Positions 8,503-17,180 of a DNA stretch of 64,000 nucleotides are shown one piece after another (the stretch's first letter is position 1; every line of letters begins with the position of its first letter). Below the pieces are notes generated by a model, which worked only from the letters and a program-made list of their open reading frames with translations, was not told the DNA's origin and did no database searches. This DNA comes from an uncultured Tropicimonas sp. (GTDB lineage: Bacteria > Pseudomonadota > Alphaproteobacteria > Rhodobacterales > Rhodobacteraceae): the NCBI GenBank assembly GCA_947495685.1, contig CANLZY010000009.1:62001-126000 (forward strand). The letters are read 5' to 3'. A program made the translations under genes and the position numbers.

Positions 8503-10953
8503 ATGGAACGGGTTTTTCGCTGGACGGTACGGCTGGCAACAGCCGTGATCGTGGTGATCGGTCTGGCCGTTGGGCTGGTCTATTTCTTCGCATCACGCTC
8601 CCTGCCCGACTACGATGCCACCTATCGGCTGGACGGGTTGACCGCGCCGGTCGAAATCGTGCGAGACAACGCCGATGTGCCTCATATCTTTGGGGAAACC
8701 GACGCCGACGTGTTCTTTGGTCTGGGGTTGGCCCATGCCCAGGATCGGCTGTGGCAGATGACCCTGCTGCGGCGCACGGCACAGGGGCGGCTGTCCGAAC
8801 TGTTTGGCGCCCGCACGGTCAAGACCGACGAATTCCTGCGCCGGCTGGATCTGTACCGGGCTGCCGATGCCTCGGTCGAGGGGTTGGACGCGGACACCCG
8901 GCAGATGCTGAAATCCTATGCCGCCGGGGTGAACGCCTGGATTTCCACCGTCAACACCGAGGCGCTTGGCCGAGGTGCGCCGGAATTCTTCCTGTTCCAG
9001 CCCGAAATCGCCCCCTGGCAACCCGCTGACTCGATCGCCGTGGCCAAGATCATGGCGCTCGACCTGGCGTCGCACATGCAAAACGAGATCCTGCGCGCCC
9101 AGGCATCATTATTGCTGCCGCCCGAACGGTTGATCGACCTGATGCCCGACGTGCCTGCCGACGCAGCCGTCGATTATGGCGCCCTGTTCCCCGACCTGCC
9201 GAGGGTCGCGAGCGCCCCGGACTGGAACAGTTCGCCGTTGCTGCCGGTGCACCCGCCAGAACTGGCCGGCGCCTCCAACGTCTGGGCCGCTGCGTCGAAC
9301 CGGTCCGCTGCCGGCGGCACGTTGGTGGCAAACGATCCGCACCTGAACTTGAGCGCCCCGACAATCTGGTACCTCGCGCGGCTGGAGCTGTCCTCGGGCG
9401 GTGTCATCGGCGGCACCATCCCGGGCGTGCCGATCGTTCTGGTCGGGCGCACGCAGTCGCTGGGCTGGGGCATCACCTATGCCTACGCCGACGACCAGGA
9501 CCTGTACATCGAAGAGCTGAACCCGGCCAATCCGGAAACCTACCGGACACCCGATGGCTGGAAGCCCTTTCGCACCGAGCGCTCGATAATCAAGGTCGCG
9601 GACGCGCCGCCGGTCACCATCACCCTGCGATGGACCGAAAACGGCCCTGTCATTCCGGGCAGCCACCTGAACCTGCGCGACATTACCCCCCCGGGCCACG
9701 TGGCCGCGTTGTCCTGGACGGCGCTGTCGGATCGCGACACCTCGCTGCAATCGGCGCTGAAGCTGATGCGAGCCCACAGCGTCGAGGCCGGGATCGAGGC
9801 CGGGCGCGATTTTGTTGCCCCGGCGCTCAACGTCGTACTGGCCGACAAGACCGGCATCGCACTGCAGGTCTTTGGTGCCCTGCCGGACAGGGACCCGGAG
9901 CACTACAGCCAGGGGCGCATGCCGTCGCTTGGCTGGCAGGCCCAGAACCGCTGGCGTGGCACGCTGGACTATGCGCTGAACCCACGGGTCGTGTCGCCGC
10001 GCGACGGGATCATCGGCAATACGAACAACCGTACCAGCACCCGCCCCTTTCCGGAGCATGTGAGTTTCCGCTGGGGCGACACCCAGCGGATCCAGCGCCT
10101 GCACAAGTTGATGGCAGAGCGCGAGGTGCACACCCGTGAAAGCTTCATCGCGGCGCAGTTGGACACCGTGTCCTTCACCGCCCGCTCGCTGTTGCCGCTG
10201 ATTGCGCGGGACATGTGGTACACCGGCGAAGCCGCGCCGGACGGCACACCGGAACGTCAGCGCCAGAAGGCTCTGGAGTTGCTGGCCAACTGGAACGGCG
10301 AGATGAACGAGCACCTGCCAGAACCGCTGATCTATGCCGCATGGCTGCGCCAGTTGCAGCACAAGCTGATCGTGGACGATCTCGGGCCGCTGTCCGAGGC
10401 CTTTCCCCGACCCGATCCGATTTTCCTCGAACGGGTGTACCGCGATATCGACGGGGCTTCGGCATGGTGCGACATCCGCCAATCGACCATGGTCGAAACC
10501 TGCACCGACACCGCCCGCATCGCGCTGGACGAGGCACTGCTATGGATCGGGCGAGAGCATGGAAGCGCGCTGGAGAGCTTGCGATGGGGCGATGCGCACC
10601 AGGCAACCCACAACCACCAGGTGCTTGGCGACGTCCCGGTGCTGAAATGGTTCGTGAACGTCCAGCAATCCACCTCGGGCGGCGACAACACGTTGCAGCG
10701 TGGCCGCACGGTGGGCACAGGCGCTGCGCCGTTCACCAACGTGCACGCGGCGGGATATCGCGGAGTGTATGACTTTGCGGACCCGGATGCCTCGGTGTTC
10801 GTCACGGCCACCGGACAATCCGGCCACCCGCTCAGCCGCCACTATGATGATCTGGGAGAGTTGTGGCGTCGGGGCGAATACATCCCGATGACGCTGGACC
10901 CGGAACTGGCCCGCGCGGGCGCCGTGGGCATCACCCGATTGGAACCGCGCTAG
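8503..10953 (+). CDS. Penicillin acylase family protein (peptidase S45)
   Basis: An 816-residue Ntn-hydrolase precursor, typical for the penicillin G acylase/AHL acylase family. Residues 9-31 form an N-terminal membrane segment, which suggests export to, or anchoring at, the periplasmic side. The alpha chain carries GLGLAHAQDRLWQM (about 73-86). Autocleavage should expose Ser258 in GASNVW as the beta-chain N-terminal nucleophile. Downstream, LVANDPHL and GRTQSLGWGITY are family-conserved oxyanion and substrate-pocket segments. Family members remove acyl groups from beta-lactams or N-acyl-homoserine lactones; which one applies here is not visible. The ATG at 8503 has AGG 5 nt upstream. The gene converges on hflX. 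Confidence 0.92.
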   Translation: MERVFRWTVRLATAVIVVIGLAVGLVYFFASRSLPDYDATYRLDGLTAPVEIVRDNADVPHIFGETDADVFFGLGLAHAQDRLWQMTLLRRTAQGRLSELFGARTVKTDEFLRRLDLYRAADASVEGLDADTRQMLKSYAAGVNAWISTVNTEALGRGAPEFFLFQPEIAPWQPADSIAVAKIMALDLASHMQNEILRAQASLLLPPERLIDLMPDVPADAAVDYGALFPDLPRVASAPDWNSSPLLPVHPPELAGASNVWAAASNRSAAGGTLVANDPHLNLSAPTIWYLARLELSSGGVIGGTIPGVPIVLVGRTQSLGWGITYAYADDQDLYIEELNPANPETYRTPDGWKPFRTERSIIKVADAPPVTITLRWTENGPVIPGSHLNLRDITPPGHVAALSWTALSDRDTSLQSALKLMRAHSVEAGIEAGRDFVAPALNVVLADKTGIALQVFGALPDRDPEHYSQGRMPSLGWQAQNRWRGTLDYALNPRVVSPRDGIIGNTNNRTSTRPFPEHVSFRWGDTQRIQRLHKLMAEREVHTRESFIAAQLDTVSFTARSLLPLIARDMWYTGEAAPDGTPERQRQKALELLANWNGEMNEHLPEPLIYAAWLRQLQHKLIVDDLGPLSEAFPRPDPIFLERVYRDIDGASAWCDIRQSTMVETCTDTARIALDEALLWIGREHGSALESLRWGDAHQATHNHQVLGDVPVLKWFVNVQQSTSGGDNTLQRGRTVGTGAAPFTNVHAAGYRGVYDFADPDASVFVTATGQSGHPLSRHYDDLGELWRRGEYIPMTLDPELARAGAVGITRLEPR

Positions 10954-11037
10954 GCGTCCGGCCATGCGGTTCGTTTGCGCCCGCATGGCCGTCGTTTTCA
11001 CAGAGTGACCTGTAACAGCGCGCCCACAGGGTGCGCG

Positions 11038-12339
11038 TCAGCCCTCGAACCGTTCGAAAGCCTCTCGCTGGCTGGTCGTCCAGCGGACGGTGACTTCCCA
11101 GGCCTCCTCGGTCTGGACCTCGTCGGTCACCACCCGGTGTTCATGCAACCAGGCGCGCTTGCGTCCGGCGGCAAAGTCGAGCGTCAGGGTTTCCTCGGTG
11201 CGAACACCGTCCACGGCCTCGGTGATCGCTTCTACAAGCCTGTCCATGCCAGCGCCGGTCCAGGCCGACAGCGTCAGCACGTCCGGGCTGCGGGCGGCGA
11301 GAGTCTCGACAGGGTCGCGATCTTCCGGCGGCAACAGATCGATCTTGTTCCAGACCTCCAGCCGCTGGGTGTCCTCGGAGACGCCTAACTCCTGCAGGAT
11401 GGTTTCGACGTCCTCGGACTGGGCTTCGGTGTCCGGATGACTGATGTCTCGCACATGCAGGATCAGATCCGCCGACAGCACCTCTTCAAGGGTGGCGCGG
11501 AACGCGGCCACCAACTGGTGCGGCAGGTCCGAGATGAAGCCCACCGTGTCCGACAGGATCACCTTCTGGCCGGTGGTCAGGGTCACGCCCCGCATGGTCG
11601 GGTCCAGCGTCGCAAACAGCATGTCCTTGGCCAGGACATCGGCCCCCGTCAGGCGGTTGAACAGGGTCGATTTCCCGGCGTTGGTATAGCCGACCAGCGC
11701 GACAACGGGAAACGGCACCTTGGCTCGTGACGCCCGGTGCAGGGCCCGGGTTTTCACGACCTTTTCCAGCTGGCGACGGATCCGCATGATCGCGTCATCG
11801 ATCGCGCGGCGGTCGGCCTCGATCTGGGTCTCGCCGGGGCCGCCAACGAAACCGAGCCCGCCGCGTTGGCGCTCAAGGTGAGTCCAGGCGCGGACCAGCC
11901 GCGTGCGCTGATAGCTCAGCGCTGCCAGTTCGACCTGCAGGACCCCTTCGCGCGTTGCTGCGCGGTCGGCAAAGATCTCGAGGATCAGCCCGGTCCGGTC
12001 CAGGAGCTTGACGCCCCATTCCTTTTCCAGGTTGCGCTGCTGCACCGGTGTCACCGGCCCGTCGATCAGGACCAGCCCGATCTCGTCGGCCTCGATCCGG
12101 GTCTTCAATTCCTGCAACTTGCCGGAACCGAACAAGGTGCCCGGCTGCGGTTTGCGCACCGATACGACATCACCCCCGGCCAACTCGAGACCGGGCAGCG
12201 CGGCGGCAAGGGCTATCGCCTCTGCCAGACCAGCGGCCGCAGGCCTCCGGTCCTTGTCCGACTGGATGTCGGGATGAAGAACAAGTGCGCGTACGTCGGG
12301 ACCGGCTGTGCCCTCTTCCCCGGAAATTCGTTCGCTCAG
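11038..12339 (-). CDS. hflX: GTPase HflX
   Basis: Ribosome-associated GTPase of the Obg-HflX family. It contains the glycine-rich N-terminal domain motif PGTLFGSGK and [13 protein letters not shown]. The G domain has the P-loop [14 protein letters not shown] and the G3 DTVGFI, and NKID follows. HflX splits stalled 70S/100S ribosomes under stress. The first ATG/GTG/TTG-type start in frame is a TTG at 12183, but the conserved N-terminus ([13 protein letters not shown] onward) is encoded upstream. The frame stays open to 12339, where CTG overlaps the hfq stop as CTGA. A GAGG lies 7 nt before that CTG. I therefore extend the gene to 433 aa, the usual family length. It is the last gene of the Hfq/Trk/Ntr block. 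Confidence 0.85.
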   Translation of the reverse strand: MSERISGEEGTAGPDVRALVLHPDIQSDKDRRPAAAGLAEAIALAAALPGLELAGGDVVSVRKPQPGTLFGSGKLQELKTRIEADEIGLVLIDGPVTPVQQRNLEKEWGVKLLDRTGLILEIFADRAATREGVLQVELAALSYQRTRLVRAWTHLERQRGGLGFVGGPGETQIEADRRAIDDAIMRIRRQLEKVVKTRALHRASRAKVPFPVVALVGYTNAGKSTLFNRLTGADVLAKDMLFATLDPTMRGVTLTTGQKVILSDTVGFISDLPHQLVAAFRATLEEVLSADLILHVRDISHPDTEAQSEDVETILQELGVSEDTQRLEVWNKIDLLPPEDRDPVETLAARSPDVLTLSAWTGAGMDRLVEAITEAVDGVRTEETLTLDFAAGRKRAWLHEHRVVTDEVQTEEAWEVTVRWTTSQREAFERFEG

Positions 12340-12569
12340 TCTTCGCCCTCGTACAGATTGATCGGCTGTGCCGGCATGATGGTGGAAATCGCGTGTTTAT
12401 AGACGAGCTGCGACTGTCCGTCGCGGCGCAGCAACACGCAAAAATTATCAAACCACGTAATCACGCCCTGCAACTTGACGCCGTTGATCAGGAATATGGT
12501 CACCGGAACCTTGGTCTTGCGAACATGATTAAGGAATGCATCCTGCAAGTTCTGCTTATCTGCAGCCAT
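12336..12569 (-). CDS. hfq: RNA chaperone Hfq
   Basis: A 77-residue alphaproteobacterial Hfq, compact and lacking the long acidic tail of enterobacterial Hfq. Sm1 motif [25 protein letters not shown] and Sm2 motif YKHAISTI are both present. The hexameric ring binds sRNAs and mRNA A-rich tracts and controls, among others, nitrogen and stress genes. The ATG at 12569 follows AAGG. The gene ends in TGA overlapping the presumed CTG start of hflX. Its position beneath ntrYX-trkAH is the normal Rhodobacteraceae arrangement. The 159 bp to trkH probably carry its own promoter. Confidence 0.98.
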   Translation of the reverse strand: MAADKQNLQDAFLNHVRKTKVPVTIFLINGVKLQGVITWFDNFCVLLRRDGQSQLVYKHAISTIMPAQPINLYEGED

Positions 12570-12728
12570 TATTCTTGCCTTGTTTTGTTATAGTTAGCGG
12601 GTCGCCGTCTGTGTCTTCGGGCGTCAAACCACCCTTCGGGGCCCACTATGATATGTGTTCGTGACAGTTTCCACCCATAACGTGAAAGCTGGCCAAGTTC
12701 GTTGTGCGGATGCAGCATCACCGCACAC

Positions 12729-14249
12729 TCAGCGGCGCCAGAATTGCGGGTTGAACAGCGCCAGAAGCGCCAGAGTCTCGAGCCGTCCAAGCGCCATCGC
12801 CAGCACAAGAATGAACTTTCCGGGATCGTCCAGCATCGTGTAGCTGAGTGGATGGTCCAGCACCACGCTGGCCGCAGGACCGGTGGTGGAGAGCGCGGCA
12901 ATGGTCATGACCACCGCTTCGTCGAAGGCCACGCCGGTGGCCGCAAGCGCCGTCGCGATCCCCGCCATGCTGAGCGCGAACAGCATGAAAAAGATCCATG
13001 CCACGTAGGCGCCCTGCCGGCGCACCCGCCGCGCCTCGTCGCCCGCACCGCCCACCGAGGACGGATAAACCAGCTTTTCCAGTTCGCGGGACGAATGCTG
13101 GTAAAGCGCGAACACCCGCAGCAGCTTGACCCCGCCGGCCGTCGTGGCAACCCCGCCGCCAATCAGCGCCAACCCCAACAGCACCATTCCGGGCGTTTCC
13201 AGCCCCGACCACGCCCCCGAAACATTCCACTGGCTGCTGACGAATCCGGTGGTCGACAGGAACGACAGAACGCTGAACGTCGCGCCCCAGAGCGCCGACA
13301 GCGCCAGGGGAAGCTCCCCCACGGTATCGACCTCGTAGGCGCCGATCCAGTGGCGCAGGAACAGCAGGCTCGGCACCAGGATCACCAGTGCCAGGCCGAT
13401 CCGTGCCTCCGGATCATGCACCAGGTTGCTGGCGCCGCGGGGCGTGAACGCTCCCGAAAAGGTCTGGCGGGTGATTGCGAAGGAAAAGAACACGAAGATC
13501 AGCATTTCGCCGGCCAGGCCGGCGTTGGCCCCGCCCATCCCGCCTACTGGGCTGATGCCGCTTGTGGCCATGGTCGACATGGCATGACAGGCCGCCGTGA
13601 GGGCCTCTTCGCCCAGGAATGCCAGCCCAAGCGCCAGGATCAGGGTCAGCCCGGTGTAGATCGGGAACAACTGAACCGAAAACCGCAGCAGGCGTTCGCG
13701 CGGGTCCCCAATGCCGATCCCGGCGTGCCGCCGCACCGGTCGAAAACCGGCCCCGACCCGGTCAGACGAAATCACCTCGAATCCGCCCAGGTTCATCGGC
13801 GCAAGCAGCGCGAATGCAGCCACCCATGCCAGGAACCCGCCCATCCAGCCGACGATTGCCCGCCACAGGTGCAGCGATGGCGCCAGCCGTTCTGTCGGAA
13901 ACAGCGTTGCGCCTGTGGTCGTCATCGAAGAGACCATCTCGAACCAGGCATTGGTGAAGGTCGTCGACTGCACCCCTTGCTGGAACGGCACCGCCAGCAT
14001 CAGCGGCAATACCGTGTAGGCCGCGACCAATGCCGCGAGGTGACTGCGCGCCAGGCTGCGCGAACGATACCCTGCCAGCGCAATCCCGAGGATGGCGGTC
14101 AGGAACAGGAACAGCACGGCCGAAAGACCGAAAACATGCGCGATCCGATTGTCACCCTGATTCAGGGCGACGAAAGCCGGGACCAACATGGCAGCGGCCC
14201 CGATTCCCATCAGCAGCACGATCATCGGCAGGGCGAACAGGCGTGTCAT
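12729..14249 (-). CDS. trkH: Trk potassium uptake system membrane protein TrkH
   Basis: A 506-residue K+ channel-like subunit of the Trk/Ktr/HKT superfamily, with about 10-12 membrane segments and four pore-loop repeats. The first P-loop region is seen at MVSSMTTTGATLF and a third near SFLSTTGFVSSQW, with the conserved TTG of the filter in each; AMSTMATSGISP and IAALSTTGPAAS are the others. It moves K+ through the inner membrane under TrkA control. It starts 4 nt after the trkA stop at 14253, so both are made from one message. Confidence 0.95.
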   Translation of the reverse strand: MTRLFALPMIVLLMGIGAAAMLVPAFVALNQGDNRIAHVFGLSAVLFLFLTAILGIALAGYRSRSLARSHLAALVAAYTVLPLMLAVPFQQGVQSTTFTNAWFEMVSSMTTTGATLFPTERLAPSLHLWRAIVGWMGGFLAWVAAFALLAPMNLGGFEVISSDRVGAGFRPVRRHAGIGIGDPRERLLRFSVQLFPIYTGLTLILALGLAFLGEEALTAACHAMSTMATSGISPVGGMGGANAGLAGEMLIFVFFSFAITRQTFSGAFTPRGASNLVHDPEARIGLALVILVPSLLFLRHWIGAYEVDTVGELPLALSALWGATFSVLSFLSTTGFVSSQWNVSGAWSGLETPGMVLLGLALIGGGVATTAGGVKLLRVFALYQHSSRELEKLVYPSSVGGAGDEARRVRRQGAYVAWIFFMLFALSMAGIATALAATGVAFDEAVVMTIAALSTTGPAASVVLDHPLSYTMLDDPGKFILVLAMALGRLETLALLALFNPQFWRR

Positions 14250-14252
14250 GGG

Positions 14253-15629
14253 TCAGAAGAAGTCGATACTGACCTGCAACAGCCGTTCGACCTCCGGCAC
14301 GTCGTCGGTCATGGCAAAAATCACCACAATGTCGCCCTCCAGCACCCGGGTGGAGCCGACCGGCTTGATCACCTCGTCATTTCGCATGATGGCTCCCATC
14401 AGCGCCCCTTCAGGGAAGTCGATCGAGCGGATGGCCTTGCCGGCGATGGGTGAGGTCGACAGCACCTGCGCCTCGATCACCTCGGCCTCGGCGTCCCCGA
14501 TCGAATAGACACCGCGCACCCGTCCGTGCCGCACGTGCCGCAGGATCGAACTGACTGTCGTGGCCCGCGGGTTGATGTAGGCGTCGATATTCAGCGGTCC
14601 CATCAGCGACACCATGGTCGGGTCGTTCACCAACGCGATGGTCATCTTGCAGCCGGCGGTCTTGGCCCGCACGGCGGCCAGCAGGTTGACCTTGTCGTCG
14701 TCGGTCACGCAGATCACCGCATCGGCGCGGTCCACGCTGGCTTCGTTGAGGACATCGCTGTCCAGACCGTCACCATGCAGCACAATCGTCCGTTCCAGCG
14801 CGTCGGCGGCCTTCTCGGCGCGCTGCCGGTTGCGTTCGATCACCCGGGCCCGAATGCGCGTCTCGCTGCTCTCCAGCGCCTTGGCCACCGCCAGACCGAC
14901 ATTGCCGGCCCCGATGATCACCACGCGTTCCGGCTTGCGCGACGGCTTGCCAAAGATCTCCAGCGTACGTTCGACATCCTCGCGCACCGAGGCGACATAG
15001 ATCTGGTCGTCGGCAAACAACTGGTCGCCGGGTTCCGGGGCAAACAGCGTGCCTTCGCGACGCACCCCCACCACGACTGCGCGCAGGGTCGAGAACAGGT
15101 CGGTCAACTGCCGCAGCGGCGTGTTCAGAACCGGGCAATCTGAATCGAGCTGGATGCCCAGCAACTTCAGGCGCCCGCCCAGAAAGCTCTCGGTGTCAAA
15201 GGCGGACGGTGCCGCAATGCGTTGCAGCGCCGCCTCCGCGACTTCCTTCTCGGGGCTGATCACCACGTCGATGGGCATGTGATCGCGTTTGTAGAGATCG
15301 CGATAGATCGCCTCGAGGTAGGATTGTGCCCGCAGCCGGGCGATCTTGCGGGTGACCCCGAAGACCGAGTGGGCCACCTGGCAGGTGACCATGTTGACCT
15401 CGTCCGAATGGGTCGCGGCGATGACCATGTCGGCGTCCCGCGCGCCAGCACGATCCAGCACGTCCGGATAGCTGGCAAAGCCCGCAATGCCTTGAACATC
15501 AAGGGTATCGGTGGCCAGACGAACCAGTTCGGGGTTGTTGTCAACCACCGTCACGTCGTTCTGTTCGTTGGAAAGATGACGGGCGATCTGCCAGCCGACC
15601 TGGCCCGCCCCACAGATGATGACTTTCAT
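14253..15629 (-). CDS. trkA: Trk potassium transporter regulatory subunit TrkA
   Basis: A 458-residue peripheral NAD(H)-binding protein built of two RCK units. The first Rossmann motif is GAGQVG (residues 7-12), the second GAGNVG near 240; each is followed by a TrkA-C lobe. It gates TrkH from the cytoplasmic face in response to nucleotides. It lies between ntrX and trkH; a 113-bp gap with a strong hairpin separates it from ntrX, so it may be partly uncoupled from the ntrYX message. Confidence 0.97.
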   Translation of the reverse strand: MKVIICGAGQVGWQIARHLSNEQNDVTVVDNNPELVRLATDTLDVQGIAGFASYPDVLDRAGARDADMVIAATHSDEVNMVTCQVAHSVFGVTRKIARLRAQSYLEAIYRDLYKRDHMPIDVVISPEKEVAEAALQRIAAPSAFDTESFLGGRLKLLGIQLDSDCPVLNTPLRQLTDLFSTLRAVVVGVRREGTLFAPEPGDQLFADDQIYVASVREDVERTLEIFGKPSRKPERVVIIGAGNVGLAVAKALESSETRIRARVIERNRQRAEKAADALERTIVLHGDGLDSDVLNEASVDRADAVICVTDDDKVNLLAAVRAKTAGCKMTIALVNDPTMVSLMGPLNIDAYINPRATTVSSILRHVRHGRVRGVYSIGDAEAEVIEAQVLSTSPIAGKAIRSIDFPEGALMGAIMRNDEVIKPVGSTRVLEGDIVVIFAMTDDVPEVERLLQVSIDFF

Positions 15630-15680
15630 CGTCCCCGATCCCGAGTTTCAGGTGGTTTGCACAGCCATGGCAGAGCCGAC

Positions 15681-15700
15681 GCGGGGCGTCAACGCCCCGC
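15681..15700 (-). terminator. Hairpin between ntrX and trkA
   Basis: GCGGGGCGT-CA-ACGCCCCGC is a perfect 9-bp dyad just beyond the ntrX stop. It lacks a following T-run on the minus strand, so it may be an attenuator, an mRNA-stabilising hairpin or a weak terminator that lowers trkAH expression relative to ntrYX. Confidence 0.4.
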
Positions 15701-15742
15701 CATGCGGCGGCCGGCCACCTCGGTGCTCACCGCCTCGCCATT

Positions 15743-17155
15743 TCATTCCGCAGCTTGCGACGACTCCTCGAGGTGCGCCACACGGGTGCCCGCCTTGGAC
15801 GACGTCACGACCCCCAGCGATTTGAGCTTGCGGTGCAGCGCTGACCGCTCCATCCCGACAAAGGTCGCCGTCCGGCTGATATTGCCGCCAAACCGGTTGA
15901 TCTGTGTCAGCAGGTATTCCCGCTCGAACAATTCGCGCGCCTCGCGCAGCGGCAGGGTCGCCAGCGCCCCGGCCAACACCACGCGGCCGTCCTCGACCTC
16001 GTTCGGCTCCGCCCCTTCCAGCTCGCTGGGAGAGATCTCTCCGCCGGTTTCTCCAAGGATCAGAACACGTTCCACCACGTTCTTCAATTGGCGTACGTTG
16101 CCGGGCAGGTGCATCGTCTGAAGCAGCGCCACCGCCTCCTCGCTCAACGTCCGCAGCGGCAAGCCCTGGCTGGCATTGAAGCTCTCGATGAAGTGAGCGG
16201 CCAGTTCCGGGATGTCTTCGCGCCGCTCATCCAGTCCGGGGACCCGGATCGGAACGACGTTCAGTCGGTGGTAGAGCTCCTGGCGGAAGTTTCCCTCGGC
16301 GATTTCGGTCTCCAGGTCACGGTTGGTAGACGAGATGACGCGAATATCCACCCGCACCTTGTCGCCGCCCCCCACACGCTGGAACTGTTGGTCCACCAGC
16401 ACGCGCAGGATCTTGGACTGCGTCCCCAGCGGCATGTCGGCGATCTCGTCGAAATACAGCACCCCGCCATGCGCCTCTTCCAGCAGGCCGGGCTCCACGC
16501 CCCGTTCCGAGCCTTCGCGCCCGAACAGCACTTCTTCCATGCGATCAGGCGCGATCGAGGCGGAATTGACGCTGACAAACGGTGCATTCGCCCGGTTGGA
16601 TTGTGCGTGGATATAACGTGCCGAGACCTCCTTGCCGGCACCCGCAGGTCCCGTCAGCATCACGCGACCATTCGATCTCGTCACCTTGTCCAGGTTTGAT
16701 TTCAACGACTTGAAGGCCGCGCTTGAGCCGATCATCTCGGCCGTGGTGACGTCCTTGCGACGCAATTCCGTATTCTCGCGGCGCAGCCGAGAGGTTTCCA
16801 TTGCCCGCCGGATCACCACCAGAAGCTGGTCGATGTTGAACGGCTTCTCGATGAAGTCGTAGGCGCCCTGTTTGATCGCCGCGACGGCAATCTCGATATT
16901 GCCGTGGCCGGAAATGATCACGATCGGGATCTCGGGCCTGTCGCGCTTGACCGATTTCAGGATGTCGATCCCGTCCATCTTGCTGTCCTTCAGCCAGATA
17001 TCGAGGATCATCAGCGCCGGTGGCTCCTGTTCGATCGCATTGATGCATTCGTCGGAATTCGCCGCAAGCCGAACGGCAAACCCTTCGTCGCGCAGGATGT
17101 CGCCCACAAGTTCGCGAATGTCGCGTTCGTCATCGGTGATAAGAATGTCGCCCAT
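15743..17155 (-). CDS. ntrX: Response regulator NtrX
   Basis: A 470-residue NtrC-family regulator. The receiver domain has the acidic pocket DDE at 8-10 and phosphoacceptor Asp52 in MILDIWL. The AAA+ domain has the P-loop GPAGAGKE and Walker B GVLYFDEIAD. The C-terminal Fis-type HTH is in GGNISRTATFVGMERSALHRKL. The stretch between P-loop and Walker B that normally holds GAFTGA reads VLFGREGSERGVEPGLLE, so the sigma54 contact loop is missing. Partner of NtrY; in alphaproteobacteria the pair responds to nitrogen and redox/envelope cues. The ATG at 17155 starts the conserved receiver; a TTG 18 nt upstream is less likely. Confidence 0.95.
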   Translation of the reverse strand: MGDILITDDERDIRELVGDILRDEGFAVRLAANSDECINAIEQEPPALMILDIWLKDSKMDGIDILKSVKRDRPEIPIVIISGHGNIEIAVAAIKQGAYDFIEKPFNIDQLLVVIRRAMETSRLRRENTELRRKDVTTAEMIGSSAAFKSLKSNLDKVTRSNGRVMLTGPAGAGKEVSARYIHAQSNRANAPFVSVNSASIAPDRMEEVLFGREGSERGVEPGLLEEAHGGVLYFDEIADMPLGTQSKILRVLVDQQFQRVGGGDKVRVDIRVISSTNRDLETEIAEGNFRQELYHRLNVVPIRVPGLDERREDIPELAAHFIESFNASQGLPLRTLSEEAVALLQTMHLPGNVRQLKNVVERVLILGETGGEISPSELEGAEPNEVEDGRVVLAGALATLPLREARELFEREYLLTQINRFGGNISRTATFVGMERSALHRKLKSLGVVTSSKAGTRVAHLEESSQAAE

Positions 17156-17180
17156 ATTCCTGATCTCCCTCAATTTTCCA

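Noticed and set aside
11019..11037. CGCGCCC/GGGTGCGCG hairpin between the acylase and hflX
   Set aside because: Bulged stem touching the hflX stop, no T-tract; too weak to call a terminator.
12702..14453. A 583-codon plus-strand open frame opposite trkH
   Set aside because: Strongly biased to Gln/His/Arg, typical of antisense of GC-rich membrane genes; trkH is certain on the other strand.
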